Shown here in pieces: positions 44,112-55,939 of a DNA stretch of 64,000 nucleotides (within the stretch, counting starts at the first letter, position 1; each line of letters starts with the position of its first letter). This DNA comes from Hysterangium stoloniferum (Eukaryota; Basidiomycota; Agaricomycetes; Hysterangiales; Hysterangiaceae): NCBI GenBank assembly GCA_015178975.1, contig WHVD01000134.1, forward strand, positions 160,845 through 224,844, in the 5' to 3' direction. Below the pieces are notes generated by a model, which was given only the letters and a program-made list of their open reading frames with translations, searched no databases and was not told the DNA's origin. The translations under genes were made by a program, and so were the position numbers.

Positions 44112-45429
44112 TTGTCTGGAAGGCCAAAATGCTAAGGATCATAGAGGTAAGAGTTGTGGCTGGCTGTTACAACTGGAATTCCCGCCGGACTCCAGGCACT
44201 AACTTATACACACCCACGCCCTATATGCACCAATTGTCAGTTTACCAGAATTCCTGCTGGACTCCGTACATCAGACTTGTCCATGTTCAACTTCATTACA
44301 TCGTGTATCAGTCACCAGAATACCCGCTGGACTCTGTCCCTGTTTATGTCCAACCTTGTCCCACACATCAGTCACTGGACCCCACTCGGGGAACTTGTCA
44401 TCCCTCTAACTGAGCCCCGTTCCTGTTTTAGTCAATGACCTGTCACAATTTGGACTCCGCTCCCGCTCTGTTTCCTGTTATGGTTTATGATTTGTTACAA
44501 TTCAGACTCCACTCCATTCTGTCCCATTCCTAACACCAAATTTGGTGTTTACTTATCCCATTTTATGTTTTGCTAGTTTCATTTCATTATTACTGGATTT
44601 GGTATGTTATTCATTCCACAGTATATATAGTCTGGCAGATGTTGTACATACAATCCAGTCAGAAAATCAGCTTAGATTCTCTCCAGCAATCTAGTACATT
44701 TTCCGCTCTAAACTCCTCTCTGAATTACACTGCTCTCGCTAGTCAGGGCCCATGGGCTCTGACACATCTATCTCTTAACCTCCAACTTATTTATCTCGAC
44801 TCCCTGACCTCTTGACCCATGACCTCTGACCTACGACCCCTCAACCCATGAACTCCACCTGGACTCCCTGGGATTCTTGTCTGCCTGTTTGAAATTGGAC
44901 AAGACAATCTCGTGAGGGTGCAGCCTATAAGCTGAAGCCAAGTCCTACCAGATTTCCCATGGGTTTCTCTGGAAACCCTCCGTGTATGCACCCTTAACAC
45001 TGGCCAATGATGTCTTCAAGAGAATTAGGAGAAAACAAAGGGGGCTTTAAAACAAAGGAGGGTAATCTAAGTCAATATTAGAACTAAAGAACTATAGCAT
45101 ACATGATAAGGGATTTATTTACAAAAGTGTAATGAATGATCAGAAGGCTGATCAAGGAGGTGAGAAGTTGTGACTGGTCAAGGGAAGCAGGGAAAAGAAC
45201 AAGGATCAAACTAAAACTACTGTAAATGTGATGAAACACAGTATTCTAAAGGTGGGGTGTAAAATAACATTTACATGTAGAACAGGTGATGGGAAAGCAT
45301 TGGGATGGAGACAGGATGGAATAACCAAAAGGGTAATCTACAGAAAGTCAGGTGTCAGGATGCTGCAAGCAGTGACACTGTGGTCAGGAGTACCAAGTTA
45401 CAGGGGTCTGAATGATAGGGACCTTAACA
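44112..45429 (-). repeat. Truncated LTR3 LTR split by a Gypsy-family solo LTR
   Basis: Sequence on both sides of the inserted LTR2 (44165-44999) continues the LTR3 family and ends GGGACCTTAACA at 45429. The first part of this LTR (about 200 bp) is missing. Confidence 0.65.
44165..44999 (+). repeat. Solo LTR of the Gypsy chromovirus family (LTR2)
   Basis: 835 bp, TGTTACAACT...CCTTAACA, similar along its length to the LTRs of the element at 55034-63072, in the opposite orientation to it. Perfect TSD CTGGC (44160-44164, 45000-45004). Confidence 0.88.
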
Positions 45430-45699
45430 TGAGGTTCCAATGCAGAATCACTTTACCTGTGAAGCAGTGGATTGGAGCCTCAGAGATATCCTTAATGAGG
45501 ATGTCCCTTTTGGAGACATTACAGTGGCATGGGGGAGGTGAATTTCAATAATCATTGTCTGTCATTCCTAAAGGTTCAAAAGAAGGCATTAATGGTGCAT
45601 GTATCTCATAGTGTCAGCTTTGGAACAATGTCAAGACTCTGTTTTTGACTGAGAATCTCTACTGATCAAGAGGGTGCTGTATTTGCTCAGTAACTTTTA

Positions 45700-46500
45700 G
45701 ATACATTTAGATACATATTGGACACAGGAAAGACATGCCTCTTGATTTTATGTTTTAAAGTGTCTGAACACATGTTATGTGGACCAACAGTAAAGAATTT
45801 AGTCTCAACTATTTATCAAACATATATTTTATCCAAACATACATTTTATCCAAATATACATGACCATGAGGTTCTTACTGATGAGTTTTTCTTGGAGTAA
45901 GCCATTCTCCATCCTCAAAATGCAGATGTACATAAATAAAATCAATGACATGATCTTAAACAATTTCCAGGGATTGGGCAAACTTACTACAGTGCAGACA
46001 GTGTCAAAGATGGATGCAATGAGACATTATATGTATCCTGCTGAGTACTTAAACTCAATATTTGGAGAATTGTCACCAAGTCAACTGCATCTACCTGGAG
46101 TGCCATTGATGCTTCTTTGGAACTTGGGCTCAGGATGAGGGCTTTGTAATGGAAGAAGACTGCAATGACTAACAGAGTTCTGCAAGTAAGAAGATCATAA
46201 CAAGACCTTCAGCAGGAGAGCTTGCATTCATCCCTCAAAGTGACAATTATTCCAACTACAAAACAGTTGTCATTTGAACTGCATCATCAGCAATTTCCAG
46301 TTAGGCTGGGGTATGCTATGACTATCAATGAGTCACAGGGTCAATCTTTAAAATTAGTTGGATTGGATTTGAGCACTCCTACATATCTTCTCATATGGTC
46401 AGTTTTATGTTGGTGTTTCAAGAGGGACAAATTGGGGAAGAATAAAAATCCTCCTCCATGACACTAATATGACTCCCAATGTAAAGTTTTAAGGATGTTA
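45700..46500 (+). pseudogene. Helitron helicase (Pif1-like) C-terminal relic
   Basis: In two or more frames the + strand reads family phrases: LHLPGVPLMLL, then GYAMTINESQGQSL with DLSTP, then a GQFYVGVSRGTN block and NMTPNVKF just before the end. These match the last domains of Helitron Rep/helicase proteins. Upstream domains and any Rep motif are not found; frameshifts are present. Confidence 0.7.
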
Positions 46501-46685
46501 TTATTGACCCATGAGTAAGTATTCAGTAAGGTTGTCCTTCATCACTCACACATACATATACTATCTAACTTTCAAATTTGTTTCTCGCCAAATTTATACC
46601 CATTGGTGCTGCTACCCTGAGAAAAAAATACATACGCAGTATCTGTTCTTGTATATCTCTCCCGTACGCATGTGCTCGAGAACCA

Positions 46686-47920
46686 TTAATCAAAGAATGA
46701 TCCTCCATTGAGGGAGACTGATTGCCCTATTCACGGTGCATGTGATTAATGAAGGAAATACTAAACATGAAGGACTTACCTGTCATGAAATCGGCTTGAT
46801 CGGATACAATGTATGATACCAATGCCGCAACGTTCTCAGGCGTGCCCAATCTACCCATGAGAGAGCTGTTTCGACCCTGCCGTGGGGTAGTAAGTGACAT
46901 GGTCTTCAGGACATATATGCACTAACCATCTCGGCCGTTGCCTCGATACCTCGCTTTTCTTCGTCTGTAGTCGTAGCGCCCTGCCGCCCTACATCGTGCA
47001 CTGGATGACTCTCCGTTACCATGGCTGCTATACCATAAAAGCAATACAAGCTTACAGAGTGGGGTATCAATAAATCCTGGGGCGTAAGCATTGACCGTGA
47101 TACCGTCTTTAGCTAATTCGCTTGCTGGTATATGGCGACATAGATATTACGTGTTTTAAGAAAACATTATGTGTGTGCTCACCCAAGGATTGGGTTAGTC
47201 CTCGAACACCGAATTTGGTTGTGCAATATGCGGAACAATGCGGATACCCTGAAGGACCATGAACCAGGGTACAACGGAACATGCACCTTCAGACTGACCT
47301 CGTTTTCCATTAACTGAGCTTGCCCCTGCTCCCAACTTAAGCATACTGGGATAGTAGTCTATCATGAAGTCTTACCGATAATACGCCCGCCACGTTTCTG
47401 TTTAAGCATTTGTCTCGCTGCTGCTCTGTAACAGAGGAATACGCCAGTCAAATTAATTGATATAAAGCGCTCCCATGTTTGAAGGGACGCTATGAAGGAC
47501 AGAGTTATGTTGAATTACAGCTAGAAGGTGCCTTGACATACTGTCAACGACGTTGAAGTTGGGAGTAGCAATTCCGGCATTTGCTACCATCTATATGATC
47601 AAGGCATTCATTGGATGGCCAGATGGACCCTTGGGTTGTGATTAGTAACTCACCACGTAAAGGTCCCCTAGGTCTGCTACAGTCCTATCGACCAGTGTCT
47701 GAACATCTTGTTCCTGACTTACATCTGCGACAATAGCTATCGCCTTTCTGCCTTTCGCTCTAATCTCGTCTGCCACCGCTTCGAGAGCGGAAAAATTGGA
47801 TGCAAGATCGTTCAAAGCAATGTCATAGCCATCGTCAGCGAGCTGAAGCGCAACTGCGCGCCCAATGCCCCGTGCGCTGCCCGTTACGATTGCGGCTCCT
47901 TTGGAACATCCAGAAGGCAT
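46686..47920 (-). CDS. Short-chain dehydrogenase/reductase (SDR), copy B
   Basis: Same exon pattern as the SDR at 13208-14446 but in opposite orientation. The start is taken as MPSGCSKGAAIVTG (47920) because the homologous gene starts there; an in-frame earlier ATG is less likely. Motifs: TGSARGIGRA, NDLA, VANAGIATPN, the catalytic YCTTK, and the end NGGSFFD with stop at 46686-46688. All exons checked keep frame. Like copy A it is short between RIIG and YxxxK. Upstream and about 150 bp of downstream sequence are also similar to copy A, so a block of about 1.7 kb was duplicated and inverted. Confidence 0.82.
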
Positions 47921-48911
47921 GAGGGAGGAAGTAAACAAAAGTCGTGGGTCGATCGGTCCGGCATGAATATTGTGCGGTCTGCTATATATACTGTGACGTC
48001 GCCATCACAATAATTCATATCAAAAAGGGCAATTTAGGCATGGTTTCTCGATGTAATCAAACCAGTACACAGGATTGGTCCCAACTGCGTCGGTTGGCTG
48101 CATAAATTAGAGAGTATTTGCAACGAATGACATTAAAAATGCAGGGATACAATGGCCGGCATTGGTAAACCTCCGAGTGAACCTCTAATGTTTAAGCATA
48201 CTGTTGACATTGTGAATAATCAAGTGGGGCATTTCGGTGCAAATCTCAGGCTGGGGGCTGAAATTCTCGATTCCAGATTATCCTCTAAATTCTATGGAAA
48301 ATACAACGTTTTCTCGAGCACGTTCGAATTTTCGAAAATCATGCACGGAATATTTTATGTATTCTAAAGAATCCGGGCATTTTCCATATTGGATATCCAG
48401 GCACCTTCCAAATTGAACTTGTATATTATAATCTATGTTGAAAGTACCCAGAGGACTCTTTAGAACATATAAAATATTCCGCACATTTTCAAAAATTCAA
48501 ACACCCTAGAAAATTGTCTATATTCAGAGGATAGTAGAATTTCAGCTTCAGCATTGTGAACAGCTTAAATTTCCTGGTGATAGTAAGCACATTCAAACCA
48601 TCTCCAGCTAACAGGAGGAAACGGGGTATAAGTAGGTAAGAAGCATGCACCTGAAGATGTCATTCCAGTCACCAATTTACGGTGACTGGATGTTATGATG
48701 AGCAAAGACAAAGAGTGTCCAATTAAATTACTGCTGGTTATACAACAAGCTATTTTGAAATGCAATGTATATCTGACAGACGCGTGATAAAATCACACTT
48801 AAATTAACTCCTGCGCGAAGTTATAAGGCTTAATATATACTACTCAGCTATATAGTTTTAATAAGCATCAGAGCAAATTGAGTCGAGATGAAAGGTGACA
48901 TACGTTCTGCC
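47921..48911. other. Intergenic with fold-back repeat
   Basis: The first ~150 bp is the SDR promoter, with a TATATA box at about 47982. A fold-back repeat lies at 48304-48515. No gene seen. Confidence 0.45.
48304..48515. repeat. Fold-back repeat (~210 bp)
   Basis: Arms at about 48328-48376 and 48457-48500 pair as an imperfect inverted repeat around CGGAATATTTTAT and its complement; similarity continues outward. MITE-like, no ORF. Confidence 0.5.
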
Positions 48912-49982
48912 TCAGCGATTATCCTCCAGCTTTGCCAATGTTTCCTCCAATATGCGAGCACGTTCGACATCACTGTGATGTTCAGATTCATCATAACTGA
49001 CGGGCAAGCTGCGGACACTGGCACCGCTCCGTCGCATATTTGATTGCGACTGGCGGCTCTGTACGCTAAGATGGGAACGTGCGCCGTTGACCGAGTTACG
49101 TAGAAATGTCGCTAGTAAGAGCGTGCTGCCTCGCGTGTTTCCATACGCAGGGGGAGGCGGTGCAGCAATGATATTATCTTCTACGTCGCCTGTGCCACGG
49201 ACACCCAAGGCAGCTGCATATGTGGGTAGTGGAGGGCGATTCCATGGCGCAAGGGCCATGCGAGATGGATCAAGTTCGTTGGCTGCTCGGGCGCGGCGGC
49301 GGTGCGATGGTAGCACTTGGCCAGGATGGAGGTATACATATCTCTCAACGCGCATACGAAATATGCAACGTTCAAGAGTAATAAGTAAAATAAGGACCAA
49401 GATAGAGAAGAATAGGTGCATAAGTATAGGGGATATCTTGCGGTTTTGAGATACATCGGCTCTGGAGAAGGCTCTGTCACCAAATACCCATCCAATAATG
49501 GAACCACCCAAAATGACGATAACGATGGTAAATCGTATCATTGTTTTCACCGAAATTCCTCCGCATTGTTTCGACCAAACTGGTGATGTTCGGATAAAGA
49601 ATATGCGTTTAGCGGGTGTGGTGGTAGTATTCAGGGTTGTGGTAGAGTTATTGGGATTGGATGAGCCTGGAAGTGAGGCATCTGTACGCTGGGGAAGATG
49701 TAGATTTGATGTATCTGCAGGATGCCGTCCATTACGTGCATCAGCCTCTGCAGCATTGAGTCCTTCATTGGGATCTGCGTCCGCGACATCCAATTCCTGG
49801 GTCTCTGCAGAATATCCGATCTCTCCTACAAGTCGTGCAACTTTCCTTGGTAGCGGTTCGGCCTGTTGGGGTTCTTCTCTCCGTGAGTGTTGGGACGATT
49901 CACCTTCTCCGTTAACCAAGGTCTGGCAAACGGAGGTTGAAGCGGGAGAAGATCCCGAAGAATGCAAGGCGGTCGACGCCAT
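48912..49982 (-). CDS. Two-TM membrane protein with PY-type motifs (unknown)
   Basis: Single exon, 356 aa from ATG at 49982. The N-terminal ~125 residues are Ser/Asn/Thr-rich and disordered. Two hydrophobic segments follow (FTIVIVILGGSIIGWVF and LFFSILVLILLITL), then a basic stretch and a cytosol-type tail with PPPPAYG (a PPxY motif) and RPPLPTYAAA (LPxY-like). PPxY motifs bind WW domains of Nedd4/Rsp5 ubiquitin ligases, so an adaptor role in membrane protein turnover is possible but only inferred. No family recognised. Confidence 0.7.
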   Translation of the reverse strand: MASTALHSSGSSPASTSVCQTLVNGEGESSQHSRREEPQQAEPLPRKVARLVGEIGYSAETQELDVADADPNEGLNAAEADARNGRHPADTSNLHLPQRTDASLPGSSNPNNSTTTLNTTTTPAKRIFFIRTSPVWSKQCGGISVKTMIRFTIVIVILGGSIIGWVFGDRAFSRADVSQNRKISPILMHLFFSILVLILLITLERCIFRMRVERYVYLHPGQVLPSHRRRARAANELDPSRMALAPWNRPPLPTYAAALGVRGTGDVEDNIIAAPPPPAYGNTRGSTLLLATFLRNSVNGARSHLSVQSRQSQSNMRRSGASVRSLPVSYDESEHHSDVERARILEETLAKLEDNR

Positions 49983-51022
49983 CGAAAAATCAATACGAAA
50001 AGGTTAATGAATGAACGAGAGAGCAATGGCTGCCAGAGCCTCTGTCGGGAAGTCCAAATGAGAATTCAAACTCCGCTCACTGCCTCAATTGGTTGGTGTT
50101 GCCCTTATATACTAAGCCAACTAAATTCTGTCCGTAAGGTGTTTTCCCTATCGGATGGGCATAAGTTATAGGCGGTTGACTCGAGTTTACCTTCTTGCAA
50201 GCCTCGTAGTTTGGCCGCAAAACTTACCAGAACACTTCAAGAGGTCTGAATTTCCAAGGCTAATGCGGTCAATTTTATCTTCGGTTCAAGTGTTGACGTC
50301 AACTCCATGTGCTACATACAGATACCCCTGCTAGACGCCAATGAGTAGCAAGGGCATTAATTATAAGTACATGCGGGTCATTTTACACGAAGACGTCGGT
50401 AATTATTAATGTCTACAGTGCCACAATTACGCGCTTAATTAAGCTTTCCCGTTCTGGCGAATGTGGAGCATGAGGGTGAATCGCAGATGCGATTGGACTT
50501 CAACAGACGCGATTGGACAGTGGGACTGCCGATACCGTGGAAACCATGTGCTCATTTCATAAAGGATCTTGCACCCCGTTTGGGGCCGTGCTGAACAGCA
50601 TTTTAATAATGTACTTATGGACAGAATTGAGTTGGGCTATACGCTTATTATGTTGACCTTTCGGAATTACTTTGGTGGGAAGATGGCGATACCATAGAGT
50701 GTGTGCAGCAGAGAGCTTTAAGTTAATTCTCAATGCTATAATTGGCCCATCAATCACTCACTATCAATTCCGGAGGGGTCGGGATCATGATCACGATCGA
50801 CAAATCACAGCCACTGGACCCAGTATATTATTTCTTTTCTACCAAACCTCACAGTCACGCACTAGATGGTTTTTACCCATACGTTATATAGGAATGTTAA
50901 ACGAAAAGGATGGCTACAACTTGAAGGGACATAGAATAGTGATCAGCTGTCTATTTTCAGTCGTTTTGCAAAGCTAGCCTAATCCATTTGGCCCAATGAG
51001 CCTGTGTTATCCGTTCACGAGT
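49983..51022. other. Intergenic region
   Basis: Promoter side of the two-TM gene; otherwise only short frames. No gene or repeat identified. Confidence 0.4.
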
Positions 51023-51079
51023 CTACAGATTAATAAAAATGAACTTTGAGGTATTTATTGATGTACAGAACGGCGGCAC

Positions 51080-51432
51080 TGTTAGCTGCTCTCCTAGGCC
51101 AGCGGGAGCTACATCCGACAAACATAAATAACCCAGTCTTTCCAGAAGCCTTCGGACCCCTAACAGCCATTCAGAGCCACATTCAAGCTGCAGGCGCCAG
51201 AGCCAAGCCACCAAGAACAAAGGTTGCCCAGTTCCGGTCTGGTGCTGTTCACATCCACAGCCATCATCATCGAGACTGACGCTCCATCCTCTACAAACGT
51301 CCTCTCGCTTGCATCGACTCGCCGGCATGGGCTGTATGTAAATCCGGACGAAGCCGCGGCCGAACCGATAATCAATTCGCTCGCTCCAAGGATTGCGGAC
51401 AGCTCTGCTTGCATTCCCGTGCCAGTTTCCAC
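51080..51432 (-). pseudogene. Coding-like fragment, unrecognised
   Basis: GC-rich minus-strand stretch open in two frames. The more protein-like one reads METGTGMQAELSAILG at its start and ends near LNVALNGC (about 51170). No start with a plausible upstream exon; a large palindrome abuts its 5' side. It could be a last exon or a gene relic. Confidence 0.25.
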
Positions 51433-51433
51433 C

Positions 51434-51537
51434 GAGTATTTCCAACTAATGAAATATTAGCAAACTGAATCGGTTCCTGATATTCATATCAGGAACACCA
51501 TTCAGTTTGCTAATATATATTAGTTGCAAATACTCTC
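51434..51537. repeat. Palindrome (~104 bp)
   Basis: Nearly perfect inverted repeat: the inner arms 51454-51484 and 51485-51516 pair with very few mismatches around GATATTCATATC, and the pairing continues outward to GAGTATTTCCAACTAAT and its partner. The loop is almost nil. Confidence 0.7.
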
Positions 51538-51539
51538 AA

Positions 51540-52600
51540 TATGAATAGTACCAAGGCACAAGCTATCAACGTAGCACCTGAAGCCCAGATTCGGGCGGAT
51601 CATGCGGAACATCAATACTGCGGATGCAGTGTCGGGTCTCTGTTGTAAAAAAAGTCGGCTGTGGCGCCATCGTTGCGTTCCCATTCTCCACACCAACACT
51701 AACTAACACCTGCCAAAAGCTTTGGGGGCAAAGGCGGTGCGGCCATAGAGATTCTTTGGGATTTGGTGGTATGCAAGATAGACTTGCGCTCCTCCATGGT
51801 TGCCGGATTCACGTTCACAATTGTTGTGCTATGTTCACGCTCACGTTCGCGGTCCATTGTCGTGCTCATTTTGCGTTCCCGCTCCCGCTCTCGCCCGTTG
51901 ATGCCGCTAGTTTTACGTTCCCTCCAGCATGCAATCCTTTGCTCTCCCGTCCGTGCGCAAACGTTGAGCTGGCCTGAACGGTTGACGCCTGAAAAGGTTA
52001 GGGGGGATATTAACACGGAGGCCTAGTGGGCGTGCGGTCTGCCAGGGATGAAGTAAGGAATGCTCCATGTCCATCAGGAGTAGCGGCGAACCAGAGTGCC
52101 CTGTATACCCTAAGCATTTAAAGTCGTGGGCACGGAGGGAAGTGTGAATTCCCGACACGATGCAGCGAGTGAGTGGAAAATACGCGAGGGAGGCCGGTGC
52201 TTTCTTTGTCTGGCGATGTGGGGTTCCTGCGGTGAAGGCCTATTCATATTCGAGGTAGAGACGCCACGAAGGTGTTCAGCCCAGAAACAAACCCCTAGGA
52301 TGCAGCGTGAGATATGCATGAGGATAAGCGGCGGTAATCTCGGTGTCTTCGAATTGACGTGAGCATATGGTAAGAAGCGTGGGGATCAAACACAGTTGGC
52401 CGAATGGAAGTATATGATAGGACACGATACGCACCTCGGTCTGGCCCTCCGACTTCTCATAATTCCTACGCACATGACGGCCACGGCCATAGCCATCCTT
52501 ACTACCGTTTACATTCCAATCTTCTCTCCTCTGTGTCTTATCAATTATCCACAAGTCTTCCAGTATAGATGCAGGAAATGTATGCACTTGGACAAGTAAG
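51540..52600 (-). other. Possible unrecognised multi-exon gene
   Basis: Minus-strand open stretches at 52276-52587 (start MHTFPASILEDLW) and 51699-52016, the latter with an alternating Arg-Glu run (GRERERERKMS) and a proline-rich tail. They may be exons of one gene. Splice sites could not be settled and no domain is recognised. Confidence 0.25.
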
Positions 52601-53248
52601 ACAAGTGTATGTGACTCCTGTTCATAACTTCAAATCAACCTTTGGAACTCAATTCTAATGATCACTATACATGTGTATATGTATAATTTCCTAAGCACCT
52701 TAGCAGTAACTTAAAAAGATCAAGGGATGTGTAGTTTTGGTTGATAGCTTTAACTAAGGGGTGAGCTTGTTAACAGACTGTACTTTTATTAAAACAGCTG
52801 AATGTGTAGCTGAAGATCACCTGAAAAACTGTGAGGGATGAGATGAAAGCAAGCTCTAAGGTTACATTTGTTGCAATATGATGTGACATGACAATGTTTG
52901 GGTCACTATGGTTCACAACTGTCACATACTGTATGTGATGTCAACAGTGCATTATATATGCTATTAGTCTAAGTTTTTCCTCAGTCATTTACTTTATTCA
53001 AGACCGAGGTTAGTAGATATTCTAGAAATAATGCTCCATAACAAATACTGATTTGTTATTAGCATATTAGCTATCTGTAGGTTAGCAATTATGGAACACA
53101 ATCCTCATTTACTTTATTTGAGACTGAGTATATTTGTTATAGCTTTGTATTGCAACAATATTTAACTGTAGCTATATATCTGTGAAGAATGAGATGAAAG
53201 CAAGCTCTTAGGTTGCTTTCCTACAGTTGTGACAAAGCAGTGGGTGCT
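52600..53248. other. AT-rich spacer with imperfect direct repeats
   Basis: GAGATGAAAGCAAGCTCT occurs at about 52839 and 53190, and a CATTTACTTTATT-type phrase at about 52985 and 53105, suggesting a decayed duplicated element about 350 bp in size. No gene. Confidence 0.45.
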
Positions 53249-53487
53249 TGTTAAGATCTAAGCCAGGAAGAGGGATGCTCTAGTCAGAGGGCTGACTCTA
53301 TAACTGTAGTGGAGCTTGGCTTCAACTTATGTGTTGTGCCATTGCACAAACTGCCAGGGTGCTCTGGTATTTCAAACAGAGCAGATAGTATGATATGAGC
53401 AAGAGTCAAGACTCAGCTTAATTGACTGAAGGGCTGAATTACTAAGAGTTGAGAGATAGAGGGTCATGACTTGCTTAAGACCATTCT
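53249..53487 (-). repeat. Partial LTR3, cut by a Gypsy-family LTR
   Basis: Begins TGTTAAGATC and follows the LTR3 family for 239 bp until the LTR2 copy starts at 53488. Its remainder is not found on the far side. Confidence 0.7.
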
Positions 53488-54600
53488 TGTTAAGGGTATG
53501 TACATGGCAGGTTTCTGGAGAAACCCACAGGAAATCTGGTAGGACTTGGCTTCAGCTTATAGCTGTGCCCTCGCGAGATCATGTTGTCCAATTTCAAACA
53601 GGTGGATGGGAATCCTGGGGAGTCTGGGCAGAGTTTGTGGGTCAAGGGGTCGTAGGTCAGAGGTTGTGGGTCGAGAGGTTGGAGAGTTGAGAAAGATAAG
53701 TCAGAGGTTGAGAGATAGATGTGTCAGAGCCCATGGGCTCCAACTAGTGAGAGCGGTGTAATTCAAAGAGGAGTTTAGAGCAGAAAATGTACTAGATTAC
53801 TGGGGAGAATCTAAGCTGATTTTCTAACTGGATTGTATGTACAACATCTGCCAGACTATATAGACTGTGGAATGAATAACATACCAAATCCAGTAATAAT
53901 GAAAACAAAACTAGCAAACATAAAACGAGAAAAGTAAACACCAAATTTGGTGTTAGGAATGGAATGGGATGGAGTGGAGTCCAAATCATGACAGGTCATA
54001 AACCATAATGGGAAATGGAGCGGGAGCGGAGTCCAAATCGTGACAGGTCATTTGACTAAAATGGGAACAGGGCTCAGTTAGAGGGATGACGGGTTTCTGA
54101 GTGGGGTCCAGTGACTGATGCATGGGATGAGGTCAGACATAGACAGGGACAGAGTTTGGCAGGAATTCTGGTGACTGAAACATGATGTAATGAAGTCGAA
54201 TGTGGACAAGTCTGATGTACAGAGTCTGGTGGGAATTCCGGTAAACTGACAATTGGTGCGTATAGGGTGCGGGTGCGTATAAGTCAGTTCCCAGAGTCCA
54301 GTGGGAATTCTGGTCATAACAGTACCCTCCCTTTATGCCAAAGTCCCAAAGAGGCTCTAGAACTTGATAAGGTTTTGTCAGCTATGCACATGTGTCAAAA
54401 GTCATGTCAGTTACACATATGTGTCAAAGAGTCACGTGATCTGGAAGGTAAGGTTCAGATGTGATGAGCCTATATAAAAAATTGAAAAAATGAAATTTCT
54501 TCTTCTTTATTACCCCCATCATCAATTTGGGACCAAAGCCAACGCCATGAAGACCAATGCCGACCACTGGGTCTGTAATGTATTCAGGGGATTCTCTTAG
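53488..54600 (-). mobile_element. Truncated Gypsy chromovirus copy (3' LTR plus start of antisense gene)
   Basis: The LTR at 53488-54321 (834 bp) is followed by sequence homologous to 55853-56080 of the full element: purine tract (read on minus: AAAGGGAGGGTAC), a CACGTG-containing promoter segment, the CCTATATAAAAAATTG box and the first codons of the opposite-strand gene. The ATG itself is lost (ATTTGGGACC where the intact copy has CTATGGGACC). The rest of the element is missing. Confidence 0.75.
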
Positions 54601-55033
54601 ATAGCTCAATATATGCTATAGTGTCACAGAGCTTCAACAATAAAACAAGCAAAGGTCCAGTAATTTAAATACTGATAGATTAATGAGCTGCACTATGAAG
54701 CTTAAACAACTCAAATCAATGCTTATTTTGATTATTGAAAGGTTCAATAGAACTGTGTATGACTCTTTTAGCAAATAAAAGAGCTATTCCTTGAGAATAG
54801 GGGCTGGAAGCTGAATATATGCGCAGTAACCTGGCAGAGACTTGATATAAGAGCTGCAGATTTTTGTATGCTTATTTGTAACTATTAATAGTTATTTAAC
54901 AAGGTGTTAAATAATTTATTAATAGAGAAACTAATATGTATTGGATTATCTGAGTGCTTGTACTTGATTAATTCAATAAACTTAGGGCTGGGCCTTGAGT
55001 AATCTAGTATTGGCAGGGATTTCAGTAAGGATA
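54601..55033. other. AT-rich spacer
   Basis: No gene; no recognised repeat. Confidence 0.4.
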
Positions 55034-55852
55034 TGTTAGGATACACACTCAGGCCGGGTTTCCGGAGAAACCCGCGGGATATCCGGTAGGACTTGGCTTC
55101 AGCTTATAGGCTGCACCCTCGCTAGATCGTATTGTCCAATTTCAGACAGGCGGACGGGAATCCCGGGGAGTCCGGGCGGGGGTTCGTGGGTTGTGAGTCG
55201 TAGGTTGTGAGTCGTGAGTCGTGAATCGAGATAGTCGAGAGAGATAGATGCACCGGAGCCCGTGGGCTCCGACTAGTGCGAGCGGTCTGATAAGAGTAGG
55301 GTTTAGAGAGGAAAATGTATTAGATTACTGGGGGGAATCTAAGCTAATTTTCTGACTGGATTGTATGTACAACATCTGCCAGTTTATATAGACCGTGGAA
55401 TGCATGATATACCGAATCCAGTAATAATGAGACGAAACGAGCAAAACATAAAACGGGAATAGTAAACACCAAATTGGTGTTAGGAACGGGACGGAACGGA
55501 GCGGAGTCTGAATCGTGACAAAGCATAACCCATAACGGGAAACGGAGTGGGAGTGGAGTCCTAAATCGTGACAGGTCATTTGACTAAAACGGGAACGGGG
55601 CTCGATTAGAGCGGTGACGGGATTCTAAGCGGGTTCCGGTGACTGATGCGTGGGACGAAGATGGACATAGACAGAGATGGGGTCCGGGGGAAGTCCGGTG
55701 ACTGATATGTGTCTTAATGAGGTCGAACGTAACGAGTCTTGACGTAACGGAGTCCGGGCGGGAAAACCTATAAACAGACGATTGGTGCTTGTAGCACGTG
55801 GGGGCGTACGAGTTAGTGCCCGGAGTACGGCGGGATTTGTCCGGTCGTAACA
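55034..55852 (-). repeat. 3' LTR of the Gypsy chromovirus
   Basis: 819 bp. Compared by eye with the 5' LTR it differs at 14 substitutions and 3 single-base indels; 12 of the 14 substitutions are C/T or G/A changes at CpG sites. Confidence 0.9.
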
Positions 55853-55939
55853 GTATCCTCCCTTTATGCCGAAGTCCCAAAGAGGCTCTAGACATGTATG
55901 TGTCAAAGAGTCATGTGATCTGGAAGGTAAGGTTCAAAC

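Noticed and set aside
49087-50007. + strand frames opposite the two-TM gene
   Set aside because: Shadow frames; the minus frame has clean membrane helices, a good start and full length.
52276-52587. Confident gene call for the 51.5-52.6 kb interval
   Set aside because: Open stretches exist but splice sites, start and domain could not be agreed; listed only as possible.
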